A stretch of 50,923 nt of DNA, taken from NCBI GenBank assembly GCA_030611585.1, contig JAUWPM010000004.1, positions 1 through 50,923 of the forward strand. Reading direction: 5' to 3'. Position numbers and translations under genes: made by a program. Positions within the stretch are counted from its first letter, which is position 1, and each line of letters begins with the position of its first letter. Positions 23,987 through 32,099 of this stretch are shown here, piece by piece. This DNA comes from Methanosarcinales archaeon (lineage in GTDB: Archaea; Halobacteriota; Syntropharchaeia; Alkanophagales; Methanospirareceae). Below the pieces are notes generated by a model. That model was not told where the DNA came from and ran no database searches. It was given only the letters and a program-made list of their open reading frames with translations.

Positions 23987-24793
23987 CTATCTCTGCTCCA
24001 GCTCCATCATCATCTCGTCCATTGAATATATCCCACTTCTTTCTTTCCCGTTAATCCATTCAATGGCTTTTATCGCACCCTGAGAGAACGCTTCTCGGCT
24101 GTGTGCACGGTGTGTTATCTCCAAACGCTCTCCTTTGCCCGCATATAATACTGTATGTTCGCCGACGATGTCGCCAGCTCGCACTGCGTGTATTCCAATC
24201 TCGTCATCCGTTCGCTCTCCGGTTATGCCCTGCCTGCCGTAGACGAAAGCCGTTTTCCCTTTTATGTACTCAGAGAGGATCTCAGCGGCTTTTACCGCCG
24301 TTCCGCTCGGCGCGTCCTTTTTATGCGAGTGATGCATCTCTATGATTTCCATGTGATACTGATATGCCTGAAGCTGTCGTGCGGCTTCTGCAATCAACTT
24401 CCAGAAGACGTTCACACCGATAGAGAAGTTAGGGGATATAATAGCGGGGACACAGTCTGTTATAGCGTCTTCCAGCTCTTTGAACTGCGATGCTGAAAAT
24501 CCCGTTGTGCCCACCACGAGTTTCACGTTGTTGCGAGCGGCGACTTTAACGTTTTCCAATGCTGCCGTAGCGTTAGTAAAATCCACGAGCACATGAGGTC
24601 TAACCTCTTTTAACACGTTCTCCATCTCATCAGGACTTGATACTTTTATTCCCGGCGTTAGCTCTTCTCCCACGTCGTGTAGGTCGAACCCCGCAACCAA
24701 TTCCATATTGTCGTTTTCTAAAATGCCCCGCACTACTTGATTGCCCGTTCGCCCCTTTGCTCCTGCTACCGCAACTTTCAGTTTTATTGCCAT
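23987..24793 (-). CDS. dapB: 4-hydroxy-tetrahydrodipicolinate reductase
   Basis: NAD(P)H-dependent step of the diaminopimelate/lysine pathway. 268 residues with nucleotide-binding VAVAGAKGRTGNQVVRG (8-24), LVDFTNATAALENV, and VVGTTGFSASQ in the first domain. The catalytic and substrate-binding segment is EMHHSHKKDAPSGTAVKAAE (about 151-170) with His-His and Lys. The C-terminal GEHTVLYAGKGERLEITHRA block is typical. It stands alone, without dapA or other lysine genes nearby. Confidence 0.96.
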   Translation of the reverse strand: MAIKLKVAVAGAKGRTGNQVVRGILENDNMELVAGFDLHDVGEELTPGIKVSSPDEMENVLKEVRPHVLVDFTNATAALENVKVAARNNVKLVVGTTGFSASQFKELEDAITDCVPAIISPNFSIGVNVFWKLIAEAARQLQAYQYHMEIIEMHHSHKKDAPSGTAVKAAEILSEYIKGKTAFVYGRQGITGERTDDEIGIHAVRAGDIVGEHTVLYAGKGERLEITHRAHSREAFSQGAIKAIEWINGKERSGIYSMDEMMMELEQR

Positions 24794-24840
24794 GGTTAGT
24801 CAATTAAACATTGCTCGTTTTTGTTTATAAGGTGTAGTTA

Positions 24841-24937
24841 TAACCACAAGATTACACAACACTTTTTCTTTTTTACAAAAAGAAAACCTGTGCTAAAAGA
24901 AAAACCAAGAGGATGTTTTTAGTCAAGGTTTTTACTT
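24841..24937. repeat. CACGAG-family fragment and inverted R1 copy upstream of dapB
   Basis: AACCACAAGATTACACAAC (24842-24860) belongs to the CACGAG/ACGCAGATTA family. It is followed at 24859-24904 by an R1 copy that is a 46/46 reverse-complement match to 13893-13938. The following bases (GGATGTTTTTAGTCAAGG) resemble the flank of the copy at 31886, so the full unit may approach 80-90 bp. Confidence 0.9.
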
Positions 24938-26035
24938 TTATCTCCGCGTCACGATGCTCACCACGTCTCCATCTGCAAGCACGTGCGAAAGCCCGACACG
25001 CTGGCCACCGTACTTCGCGGACTTACCCCAGATACGTGCGTATCGGAATTTCTCAACGAAATCGCGGTGAATGGTAGAGCAGACGTCAGCCATCGTAGAA
25101 TCCCGTTTTATCACCAGTGGATTCTCCATATCCGCTAATCCACCCTGCGGCTTCATATATATGCAGATGAATTTGAGTTCGTTATAGACTCTTTCTTTCA
25201 GTGCTTCAATATTCGTGCTGGTGGCTGCGGAGATCGTCACGGCGTCGGGGAAACGCTCCATGAGCGTCATAAGCTGCTCAGAACTTACCAGATCTATCTT
25301 GTTAATGACCGTGAGTGCACGGATGTATTTCCGGTTTCCAATAACCACGTCAATAAGGTCATCGAGGGTGATGCGTTCTCGAATGAGAACCTCTGCGTTG
25401 TGTATTTTGTATTCCGCTAACACCGCTTTGATCATTCTATCATCGAATTCGAGTTTAACGGTGCTGTTTACTGTGATTCCGCCTCTGCTTGCTTTATGAA
25501 TGACAACCACCGGAGGTCGGGTATTGATTCGAATGCCGGCATCGTATAACTCCTTTGTCAATATATCGTACTGCTGCGGATGAAAGACGTCCACGAGGAT
25601 AAGAATGAGGTCCGCGTTTCGCATCACCGATAGTACCACTTTGCCGCGCCCTCGTCCTGATGCTGCACCCGAGATAAGCCCTGGAAGATCAAGAAATTGC
25701 ATCCGTGCACCTTTGTAGAGGAGCGTACCAGGGATCACCTCGAGCGTAGTGAAATCATAATCGGCAACCTCGGCATCGGTGCCGGCAAGGCAGTTGAGCA
25801 GCGTGGATTTGCCGACTGACGGAAACCCCACCATAACGACAGTAGCATCGCCGGATTTTTTTATTGCATATCCTTCGCCTTTGCCCGCGGATTTTGCAGT
25901 GGCTCGTTTCTGCATGTCCTCCTTCAGTCTGGCGAGTTTCGCTTTCAGCCGCCCGATGTGGTGCATTGTCGCCTTGTTGTAGGAGGTCTTCCTTATTTCG
26001 TCCTCTATGTTCTTAATGTCTTCTTCGATAGTCAT
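24938..26035 (-). CDS. DRG-type Obg-family GTPase with TGS domain
   Basis: 365 residues of the archaeal/eukaryotic DRG (Rbg) group, translation-linked GTPases. A helical N-terminus (KATMHHIGRLKAKLARLKED) precedes G1 GFPSVGKSTLL (about 70-80), G3 DLPGLI (about 117), and G4 NKIDL (about 245). A C-terminal TGS domain (about 290-365) includes CIYMKPQGGLADMENPLV and the ending LADGDVVSIVTRR. It is complete and conserved. DRG proteins associate with ribosomes, usually with a DFRP partner, none of which is visible here. Confidence 0.95.
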   Translation of the reverse strand: MTIEEDIKNIEDEIRKTSYNKATMHHIGRLKAKLARLKEDMQKRATAKSAGKGEGYAIKKSGDATVVMVGFPSVGKSTLLNCLAGTDAEVADYDFTTLEVIPGTLLYKGARMQFLDLPGLISGAASGRGRGKVVLSVMRNADLILILVDVFHPQQYDILTKELYDAGIRINTRPPVVVIHKASRGGITVNSTVKLEFDDRMIKAVLAEYKIHNAEVLIRERITLDDLIDVVIGNRKYIRALTVINKIDLVSSEQLMTLMERFPDAVTISAATSTNIEALKERVYNELKFICIYMKPQGGLADMENPLVIKRDSTMADVCSTIHRDFVEKFRYARIWGKSAKYGGQRVGLSHVLADGDVVSIVTRR

Positions 26036-26135
26036 TCTGGCGAGGTGATGTAACTTGGTGGATCAACGAAATGTAAATAACATAATCAATTTTTGGTAAA
26101 TATCAAATTTCTGGATGTCGTTTTAGTAGGCTACG

Positions 26136-27353
26136 TTATTTCGTAGCTTTAAGTACCTGCTCCAACTTCTCCGCGGCATACTTGTGGTCAAACTTCTCTG
26201 CTAATGCTAAGGCGTTCGCGCTAATCTTCTTCCTCGGCTCGACATCCTTTAACAACATAATTACGTACTTGGAGAAAGCCACATAATCGTCAGTCACGAA
26301 CATATCTTCACCATTTACAGGATTTATACCAAAAGTAGCCCGCCGAGTGGCAACTACGGGCACTCCACAAGCCATCGCCTCTAAGAGCTTCCCCCTAAAA
26401 CCCGTGCCCAACTCAATCGGTGCCACAAACACGTCGCTATTCCAGTAAAACCGCCGCACATTCTCGTCATCCCCTCCTTCCCGGACGGTTATATTTTCAC
26501 TTCTCAAATCCAGAAGTTCTTGAGGTGGATTGAACCCAATTGCATAAAACCTTGCATCCGGGACTTCCTGCCGGATTCTATCCCAGCAATGGTTGATAAA
26601 GTTCTTCACGGCATCCACATTGGGATAATGCTGAAAATTGCCCAGGTAAAGAATATTTTTAGTGTTCCTTCCCCATGACTTCTTCCTCGGCGGCGTGTAA
26701 AATGCCGTGTCTACTCCGTGAGGCACTACTTTGATCTTGTTCTTCAATCCTGGAGCATAGCTTATCAGAATATCGCCATCCTCCCTGGTTAAAGTTAAAA
26801 TCCTATCTGCAACGTCGTACATCTTAAATTCGTAATTAAATAGCTCTTTTATTGTCTCTTCACTAACGTCCTCTCCTTTTGCAGCTCTTAGTTCAAGCGC
26901 CTTTGTATAACATTCGTGTACCGAAATCACAGCCATGGTATCTGCCGGAATGATGCTGCGATTCGCCTCTTCTATGTACTGCCCCATCATTGAATATTCT
27001 GCGATAACCGCATCAAAATGCTTCTCCTTCAAAGTCAATTTCAGTGCAGCTTCAATTTTTTCGTCATAAGCTCCGTCTCCGGTTAAGAAGCTCTTCGGTC
27101 TATTCAATCGTTTATAAAGTGCTTCTGTTTCATCATGGGGTCGTTCTCTGGCAGAATCAATTCTGATAATCTTTTCACAGTACGGCTCAAGACTTTTATC
27201 TTTCCGGTCTGCCCCGGTATAAACGGGGGCGATCAGGGTTATCTTATGCCCCATCGAAGACAGGTTCTTAATTCGGTGATAAATGAGGATTGGTCCTCCA
27301 ATGATGTCCGCGCTGGGGAACAGCTTTGGTAAGAACAGTATATTCATTTTCAT
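26136..27353 (-). CDS. GT4-type glycosyltransferase
   Basis: 405 residues with a GT-B layout. The N-terminal acceptor domain has KLFPSADIIGGPILIYHRIKN. The C-terminal donor domain has KVVPHGVDTAFYTPP (about 217), ILYLGNFQHYPNVDAV, and the EIxxxGxG-like PIELGTGFRGKLLEAMACGVPVVAT (E-x7-E equivalent, about 315-335). It probably transfers a sugar from a nucleotide-sugar during surface polysaccharide or glycoprotein assembly. The start overlaps the stop of the upstream glycosyltransferase (ATGA), so they act in one pathway. Confidence 0.88.
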   Translation of the reverse strand: MKMNILFLPKLFPSADIIGGPILIYHRIKNLSSMGHKITLIAPVYTGADRKDKSLEPYCEKIIRIDSARERPHDETEALYKRLNRPKSFLTGDGAYDEKIEAALKLTLKEKHFDAVIAEYSMMGQYIEEANRSIIPADTMAVISVHECYTKALELRAAKGEDVSEETIKELFNYEFKMYDVADRILTLTREDGDILISYAPGLKNKIKVVPHGVDTAFYTPPRKKSWGRNTKNILYLGNFQHYPNVDAVKNFINHCWDRIRQEVPDARFYAIGFNPPQELLDLRSENITVREGGDDENVRRFYWNSDVFVAPIELGTGFRGKLLEAMACGVPVVATRRATFGINPVNGEDMFVTDDYVAFSKYVIMLLKDVEPRKKISANALALAEKFDHKYAAEKLEQVLKATK

Positions 27354-28576
27354 TGCACCCCTTTACAAATAATATCCCTCATTCGTGAACGAATATCTTC
27401 TTGACTTGTAAACCGCATCAATCCCCGCCACCGTTCTTGCAGTTCACACAACTTTTGAAAAGGGTCGAATTTTGGCACTGCATCAGTTTTAGCAATGGCG
27501 ATGTTATTTAATGTCTCTACACTGCCTTCTCTGTCACCCTGTGCGAGATACTCCTCGGATAACAGTTTGCACGCCTGCTCAATCTTCTCTTCAAGGTTGG
27601 ATTTCAGAAAACACCCGGGGTAGGGATCAAAATCCTCCGGATAAACCTTTTGCATTCCTTCAATCTCCTTTTGCGTTTCAATCTTTGCTCGCTCGTAGAT
27701 AAAACGATAGATGTCTTCTCTAAACTGCATCCAGGTAGTATGCGCCCTTGGCGGTGGAAGGTGCATAATGGAAAGTTGATTATCGAGGAAGAAGGAAAAA
27801 CCAAGCATCCTCGCATTTATCAAAAAGTCTATATCCTCGCCTCTCCGGACATTCGGGTCAAAAGGAACGACTGTAAAGAGATTGCGATGGATAACCATAT
27901 TTCCACCAAAAACAAAAGGCGTCTCTTTCAACCTCGGTTCGGTTCCAATGATTTTATCAAATGCTTCGTTCATCCTCTCAGATTGATCCCAATACTTCAT
28001 CCAGGGGCGATACGGTTTTTTAACGTGGTAGTCTCCATCTGGCTGGAGATAATATCCCGCCACTGCGTTGATGGTTCTTCCGCCAATTTCCCGGCCAATA
28101 AATTCTTTGGCGTTCAACATGAATTTCGGGTCTTCAAAGACTTCGTCATCGTCAATAAGCACCGCAACATCTGAACCCAGAACGTGCGGAATGAACGTGC
28201 AGAGATTTCGAATGTTAGAATAGCCACGAAGTTGGAGAAGGTCAATATACTCTTTCCCACCCTCACGACGCAATAGGTCGTGTATCTCCATAAGACGAGA
28301 ATGCCCAAACAGCATTACTTCTACTCCCGGATTGGCAGACTTGATGATACGGGCAACTTTTTTATCAACCTCGGATTCGATCTCCTCTGCGGTAGCGACT
28401 GTAATTATTACTAAGTCAAAATCTTTATCCTCCAGCCCCGATATGCTCTGTATCGCTCTGAATAAAGTGCCTTCTGTATCTAAAGGCGTTGGATGGTCAT
28501 AGATGGCGTCTCCTTCCTTATAGCCTGCGTCGCTTTCTCTTCCCCAATACGAGGGGATTGCCATTGTGAGTTTCAT
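27350..28576 (-). CDS. GT2-like (GT-A fold) glycosyltransferase
   Basis: The start is set at ATG 28576 (MKLTMAIPSYWGRE), where GT-A proteins begin; an ATG at 28627 would add 17 non-family residues inside the divergent promoter region. DVAVLIDDDEVFEDPKF (about 155-170) carries the DxD-like metal site, and RRGEDIDFLINARMLG (about 245) is the usual acidic catalytic-region block. The C-terminal about 100 residues are helical and may be an acceptor-binding extension. It is coupled to the GT4 gene by a four-base overlap; substrates unknown. Confidence 0.8.
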   Translation of the reverse strand: MKLTMAIPSYWGRESDAGYKEGDAIYDHPTPLDTEGTLFRAIQSISGLEDKDFDLVIITVATAEEIESEVDKKVARIIKSANPGVEVMLFGHSRLMEIHDLLRREGGKEYIDLLQLRGYSNIRNLCTFIPHVLGSDVAVLIDDDEVFEDPKFMLNAKEFIGREIGGRTINAVAGYYLQPDGDYHVKKPYRPWMKYWDQSERMNEAFDKIIGTEPRLKETPFVFGGNMVIHRNLFTVVPFDPNVRRGEDIDFLINARMLGFSFFLDNQLSIMHLPPPRAHTTWMQFREDIYRFIYERAKIETQKEIEGMQKVYPEDFDPYPGCFLKSNLEEKIEQACKLLSEEYLAQGDREGSVETLNNIAIAKTDAVPKFDPFQKLCELQERWRGLMRFTSQEDIRSRMRDIICKGVQ

Positions 28577-28701
28577 AATGTAACCTTTTATTGAAGCAAC
28601 ACAATAATTAGGTACTAATACTTTCATTCCTTTTTATTCGATAGATATAAGTAAAATAGGAATGGAATGCAAAGGATAAAGATAAGGAGGTAAACGTAGA
28701 G

Positions 28702-29028
28702 ATGGAATATATATACGCTGCATTGCTCTTGCATAACGCCGACGTGGAGGTCACCGAGGACGGAATAACCAAGATACTGAAGGCTGCAGGTGTAAAGGCA
28801 GATACGGGTAGAGTGAAAGCACTGATTTCCGCTCTGAGCGGTGTGGACATAGAGGAAGCGATGGCGCAAGCACAGCCGGCTTATGCTCCTGCGGCAATGG
28901 TGCCAGCAGCGGCACCGGCTCCCGAAGCGGCAGAGACGGAAAAGAAAGAGAAGGAAGAGAAGACGGAAGAGGAGGAAGAAGAAGCAGAAGAAGCGGGTAT
29001 GGAAGGGCTATCGGCATTATTCGGGTAA
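28702..29028 (+). CDS. rpl12: ribosomal protein P1 (archaeal L12, stalk)
   Basis: 108 residues. The N-terminal dimerisation domain is MEYIYAALLLHNADVEVTED and KILKAAGVKADTGRVKALIS. An Ala/Pro-rich hinge (about 65-80) and a Glu/Lys-rich charged stretch follow, and the end is GMEGLSALFG, the conserved factor-recruiting tail. It is preceded by AAGGAGGT nine bases upstream. It is not beside rpl10, rpl1 or rpl11 here, which is the usual archaeal context, and it faces divergently away from the glycosyltransferases. Confidence 0.95.
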   Translation: MEYIYAALLLHNADVEVTEDGITKILKAAGVKADTGRVKALISALSGVDIEEAMAQAQPAYAPAAMVPAAAPAPEAAETEKKEKEEKTEEEEEEAEEAGMEGLSALFG

Positions 29029-29159
29029 GCTAAACCAAGCCTTTCCTCGGTCTTTCTTTTTTTTAAAAAACTGCTTTTCAAAACTTAGCGACGGGACAAT
29101 TAATTTTTTAAGTCCCTATATCTCACTTTCTTTACTTAGTTAGTTAGTAAGTAACTTAT

Positions 29160-29234
29160 GCTCCGGTAGTGTAGCTCGGCCAATCATCTCGGCCTTTCGA
29201 GCCAAGGACTCGGGTTCAAATCCCGACCGGAGCA
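29160..29234 (+). tRNA. tRNA-Glu (anticodon TTC)
   Basis: 75 bases. The acceptor stem GCTCCGG pairs with CCGGAGC. The T arm is TCGGG-TTCAAAT-CCCGA, the anticodon loop CTTTCGA, and the anticodon TTC is at 29196-29198. The discriminator is A and there is no encoded CCA. The anticodon stem TCGGC / GCCAA contains one C-A mismatch (position 28-42); otherwise the fold is regular. It is intronless and lies between rpl12 and the UDG gene. Confidence 0.92.
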
Positions 29235-29279
29235 ATATTTTACCCGTAGATTCGTTATCGAGTGTGTCGAAAAGAGGAG

Positions 29280-29867
29280 ATGGAACGTATAGAAAAGAGA
29301 ATAGAGGCATGCAAGCGTTGCGAGCTGTGGCAAACGAGAACCAATCCGGTCGTCGGTGCGGGCTCGTTATCCGCAAGAATACTGTTCGTAGGCGAGGCTC
29401 CGGGCTACTATGAAGATTTGAAGGGCGAACCATTTGTGGGCAAAGCGGGGAAGGTGCTCGATGAATTATTGGCTTCGATTGCGTTACAACGAACCGACGT
29501 TTATATAGCCAACGTCTTAAAATGCCGCCCACCCGGGAATAGAAATCCCACAGCGGATGAGATACGTGCGTGCACACCTTATTTAGATGCGCAACTGGAG
29601 ATTATTCAACCGGAGATTATTGCTACTCTTGGCAACTTTTCGTTGTCATATATCTTCGATAAATTCGGGTTACCAAAGGATAAAATAAGTAGAATACACG
29701 GCACGGTATTTACGGTAAGCACCATTGCGGGTATCAAAATCAAAATTAGAAAGGTCATACCGTTGTATCATCCAGCAGTGGCTACGTACAATCCAAACAT
29801 GAAAGAGACATTAATTGATGATTTTAAGGTGCTGGCTGGTAGTTTACGCTATGACCTGCACCTTTGA
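29280..29867 (+). CDS. family 4 uracil-DNA glycosylase with iron-sulfur cluster
   Basis: Removes uracil from deaminated DNA. The start is set at ATG 29280, putting CKRC eleven residues in, as in the family; a GTG at 29262 is possible. Motif 1 is GEAPGYYEDLKGEPFVGKAG, with the GExPG catalytic region and GxPFxGxxG. Cys pairs CKRC and CRPPGN...ACTPYLD bind the 4Fe-4S cluster. The C-terminal YHPAVATYNP is the HPxxxxxxP motif. The 3' end overlaps the convergent pmbA by 24 bases. Confidence 0.94.
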   Translation: MERIEKRIEACKRCELWQTRTNPVVGAGSLSARILFVGEAPGYYEDLKGEPFVGKAGKVLDELLASIALQRTDVYIANVLKCRPPGNRNPTADEIRACTPYLDAQLEIIQPEIIATLGNFSLSYIFDKFGLPKDKISRIHGTVFTVSTIAGIKIKIRKVIPLYHPAVATYNPNMKETLIDDFKVLAGSLRYDLHL

Positions 29868-31238
29868 TACCATAAGAGAAGGTGAGACGACATTATAAAT
29901 CTGCCGTGTATCGTCCCCAATCATTTCTACATGGTTCAATATCTCTTGCATGTTTCCTGCGATCATTACGCCCTTAACGGGGAACAAATCGCCGTTTTTA
30001 ATGCCAAAAGCATTCTGTGCAACGACGGAGAAATCGCCGGATGCTCTTGAAGCGGTGTGTGCACCTATCACGTCGTTTATGAAGAGCCCCTCCCGAATAT
30101 CGCCGATGAGTTCAGCCTTAGAAGCTCTGTCACTTCCTGCTCTTTCTTGTACGATAAAATTCGTTGCCCCGGGAGCTGGCAAACTGTCGAAGCCCCTTAG
30201 TGCGTTGCCCGTGCTTTCTACGTGGTCTTTATTGGCAGTATAAGAATCGTATAGAAAATTCCTGAGCACGCCCTTGTCCACTATGGTTGTAAGTTGGGAA
30301 GGGACACCTTCACCGTCCATCTTTCTGCTGTTCACCCCTGACGGCATCGTGGCATCGTCAACAATAGTAATAATTTCGGAAGCTATCGGCACGCCCTTTT
30401 TGCCATGATAGGGCGATTGCTTTCGCTGCACGTTCTCGGCGCTCAGTTGTGGAATTAGGGTGTACGCGAAGAGGCTTTGCACTGCCTTGGGAGCAAAGAC
30501 GACAGGAAGCTGCATCGTTTTTAGCTGCTTACCGCCTAAGCTGTCCACGGCTATTTTTACTGCCTCCCTGCCTATCCAGCCAAAGTCAATATCACCAAGC
30601 ATTCTGCTTACCTTACTCTCGTATCCCGATATTTCCTCGCCGCTACTGCTGTCTTCACTTGCCACTACCGCTATCCCTGCGGAGACGTACGTGCCGGCAT
30701 CACGCGTTTCGATACCTTCAGAATTCAAAATGAAAGTTTCATCGAAACCCGCAGCAAAGCCCCCCTCTGTTGGTGTGCATCGAACACCTTTTTTCACTTT
30801 ATGCTCTTTCATTCCCGTTAGCATCTCTTTGCAATACGCTATCGCATCCTCGCTACCGCCCTCAACGCTGCTAAGAAGGGCAACTATTCTGCGATCAAAC
30901 GTCTTTTCGGGTTCCTTGTAGCCCTGCTTTGACGTTTCTGCCATGGGTGCAGATAAACCCGGGAAATAGTTATCTCGCTCTGATACCCGCGCTTGTTTTA
31001 GCGCATGCGCAACGCATTCTTCTATTTTTACCTTTTCTAAAGCGGTGGTGTATGAAAAACCTATCTTGTTTGATATTACAACGCGCACGCCAATACCGGT
31101 GCTTTTAATATGCTTCACCTTCTTCACTTCCTCACGTTCGAGGTCAATGCTTAACACATCGCTTCGTTCTCCGTAGATCTCTGCCTGGTCGCAGCTTTTC
31201 AACGCCAGTTTTAGTCCTTTATGCATGAAGTCGAGCAT
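29844..31238 (-). CDS. pmbA: TldD/PmbA (TldE)-family modulator of proteolysis
   Basis: 464 residues. The N-terminal half matches the family (STGIGVRVVISNKIGFSYTT, about 46-65). The C-terminal half has DGEGVPSQLTTIVDKGVL, NFLYDSYTANKD, and STGNALRG. The HExxxH zinc motif of the catalytic TldD subunit is not seen, so this is the TldE/PmbA partner type. TldD-TldE proteases degrade unfolded or tailed peptides in studied systems. No tldD gene is in the window. It overlaps the UDG gene tail to tail. Confidence 0.92.
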   Translation of the reverse strand: MLDFMHKGLKLALKSCDQAEIYGERSDVLSIDLEREEVKKVKHIKSTGIGVRVVISNKIGFSYTTALEKVKIEECVAHALKQARVSERDNYFPGLSAPMAETSKQGYKEPEKTFDRRIVALLSSVEGGSEDAIAYCKEMLTGMKEHKVKKGVRCTPTEGGFAAGFDETFILNSEGIETRDAGTYVSAGIAVVASEDSSSGEEISGYESKVSRMLGDIDFGWIGREAVKIAVDSLGGKQLKTMQLPVVFAPKAVQSLFAYTLIPQLSAENVQRKQSPYHGKKGVPIASEIITIVDDATMPSGVNSRKMDGEGVPSQLTTIVDKGVLRNFLYDSYTANKDHVESTGNALRGFDSLPAPGATNFIVQERAGSDRASKAELIGDIREGLFINDVIGAHTASRASGDFSVVAQNAFGIKNGDLFPVKGVMIAGNMQEILNHVEMIGDDTRQIYNVVSPSLMVSKVQVIA

Positions 31239-31251
31239 TTATTATCCTACC

Positions 31252-31503
31252 TCACCCAATGACACTTTCATAAACATAAGTCCGACCAATTGGCTTATAC
31301 AACTCTGTGGTTCTCTGTTTGAGTTCTGACCTAATCTCTCCTATCTTTTTGTGAACTTCTTTTGTATAAAATTTTTCACCGCACTTCTCACATACGCCAG
31401 CTCTGACTCTCAAGATTGCCACATCGTTTCCTCCTTTAACAATCTTCTCCACTTCTTTTTCTACTACTTTTCCCCCGCAAAGGGGACAGATTGGCGTTAA
31501 CAT
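31252..31503 (-). CDS. YgiT/MqsA-type zinc-finger antitoxin
   Basis: 83 residues with two zinc knuckles, CPLCGG (6-11) and CEKCGEKF (38-45), typical of the YgiT-type (MqsA N-terminal) domain. A short helical tail RSELKQRTTELYKPIG follows. It lacks the C-terminal helix-turn-helix of full MqsA. One base separates it from the DUF4258 gene upstream, the standard toxin-first order of this class. Confidence 0.82.
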   Translation of the reverse strand: MLTPICPLCGGKVVEKEVEKIVKGGNDVAILRVRAGVCEKCGEKFYTKEVHKKIGEIRSELKQRTTELYKPIGRTYVYESVIG

Positions 31504-31504
31504 T

Positions 31505-31819
31505 TTATCTTCTCCTTATCTTATAGTCTATCCATCTATCAGGGTCTGGAATATATCCAGTTATGGCAATTGCGATGTCATGTTCAGCAGAATACGCCCA
31601 AACACTGTGTATATGCCTCCCTTTTTGGTCTTCTCCATGCACAAGACAGCTCGGGAAGGGTTTATCATCTGCATAATCTTCGATTGTCTCACCGTGTAAG
31701 ACGGAATAAAACAAATCTTTGTCCAGTATCTCATCATTTGCGAGTTCCTCATCTGCATGGTCTGTCATGTTAATCCTCCCTTTTGTTACCGCTGATTTTA
31801 TCTTTTCTAGTATATCCAT
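31505..31819 (-). CDS. DUF4258-family (RelE/MqsR-like) toxin
   Basis: 104 residues. Family blocks: RINMTDHADEELANDEIL (about 15-32), GETIEDYADDKPFPSCLVHG (43-62), and the C-terminal AIAITGYIPDPDRWIDYKIRRR. DUF4258 proteins are predicted mRNA interferases paired with YgiT-type antitoxins. The start lies at the far end of a repeat-filled gap. Strong neighbour evidence makes this a toxin-antitoxin module; activity is untested. Confidence 0.82.
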   Translation of the reverse strand: MDILEKIKSAVTKGRINMTDHADEELANDEILDKDLFYSVLHGETIEDYADDKPFPSCLVHGEDQKGRHIHSVWAYSAEHDIAIAITGYIPDPDRWIDYKIRRR

Positions 31820-32099
31820 TTATAATTTATCACCATTTAAAAGCTTTTGCCTCTTTATAAACGTCTGCATGTTACTGCGTTTAACAAGAAAACCTGTGCT
31901 AAAAGAAAAACATCAGGAATATTTCAGTCAATGTTTTTAACGAATGTAAAAAAATTGTGTGTAAATCCGTGTCTTAAAATTATATTTTGTTGACGCAGAT
32001 TAACACAGATGAAAAAGCCCCAAAAGAAAAAAATCGGTGTAAATCAGTGTTAATCTGTGTCTTAAAGAGAAGGCAGTTATACTTTATGGACAATAAAAA
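31820..32099. repeat. 280-base divergent gap with R1 and ACGCAGATTA repeats
   Basis: Inverted R1 copy at about 31886-31909 (AAGAAAACCTGTGCTAAAAG), with a flank like that of the 24859 copy. Then GTAAATCCGTGTCTTAAAAT (about 31961-31980), TTGACGCAGATTAACACAGA (31990-32009) and an inverted partner GTAAATCAGTGTTAATCTGT (about 32040-32059), making an imperfect cruciform. No gene is seen; promoters of the toxin and of trmI must lie here. Confidence 0.7.
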
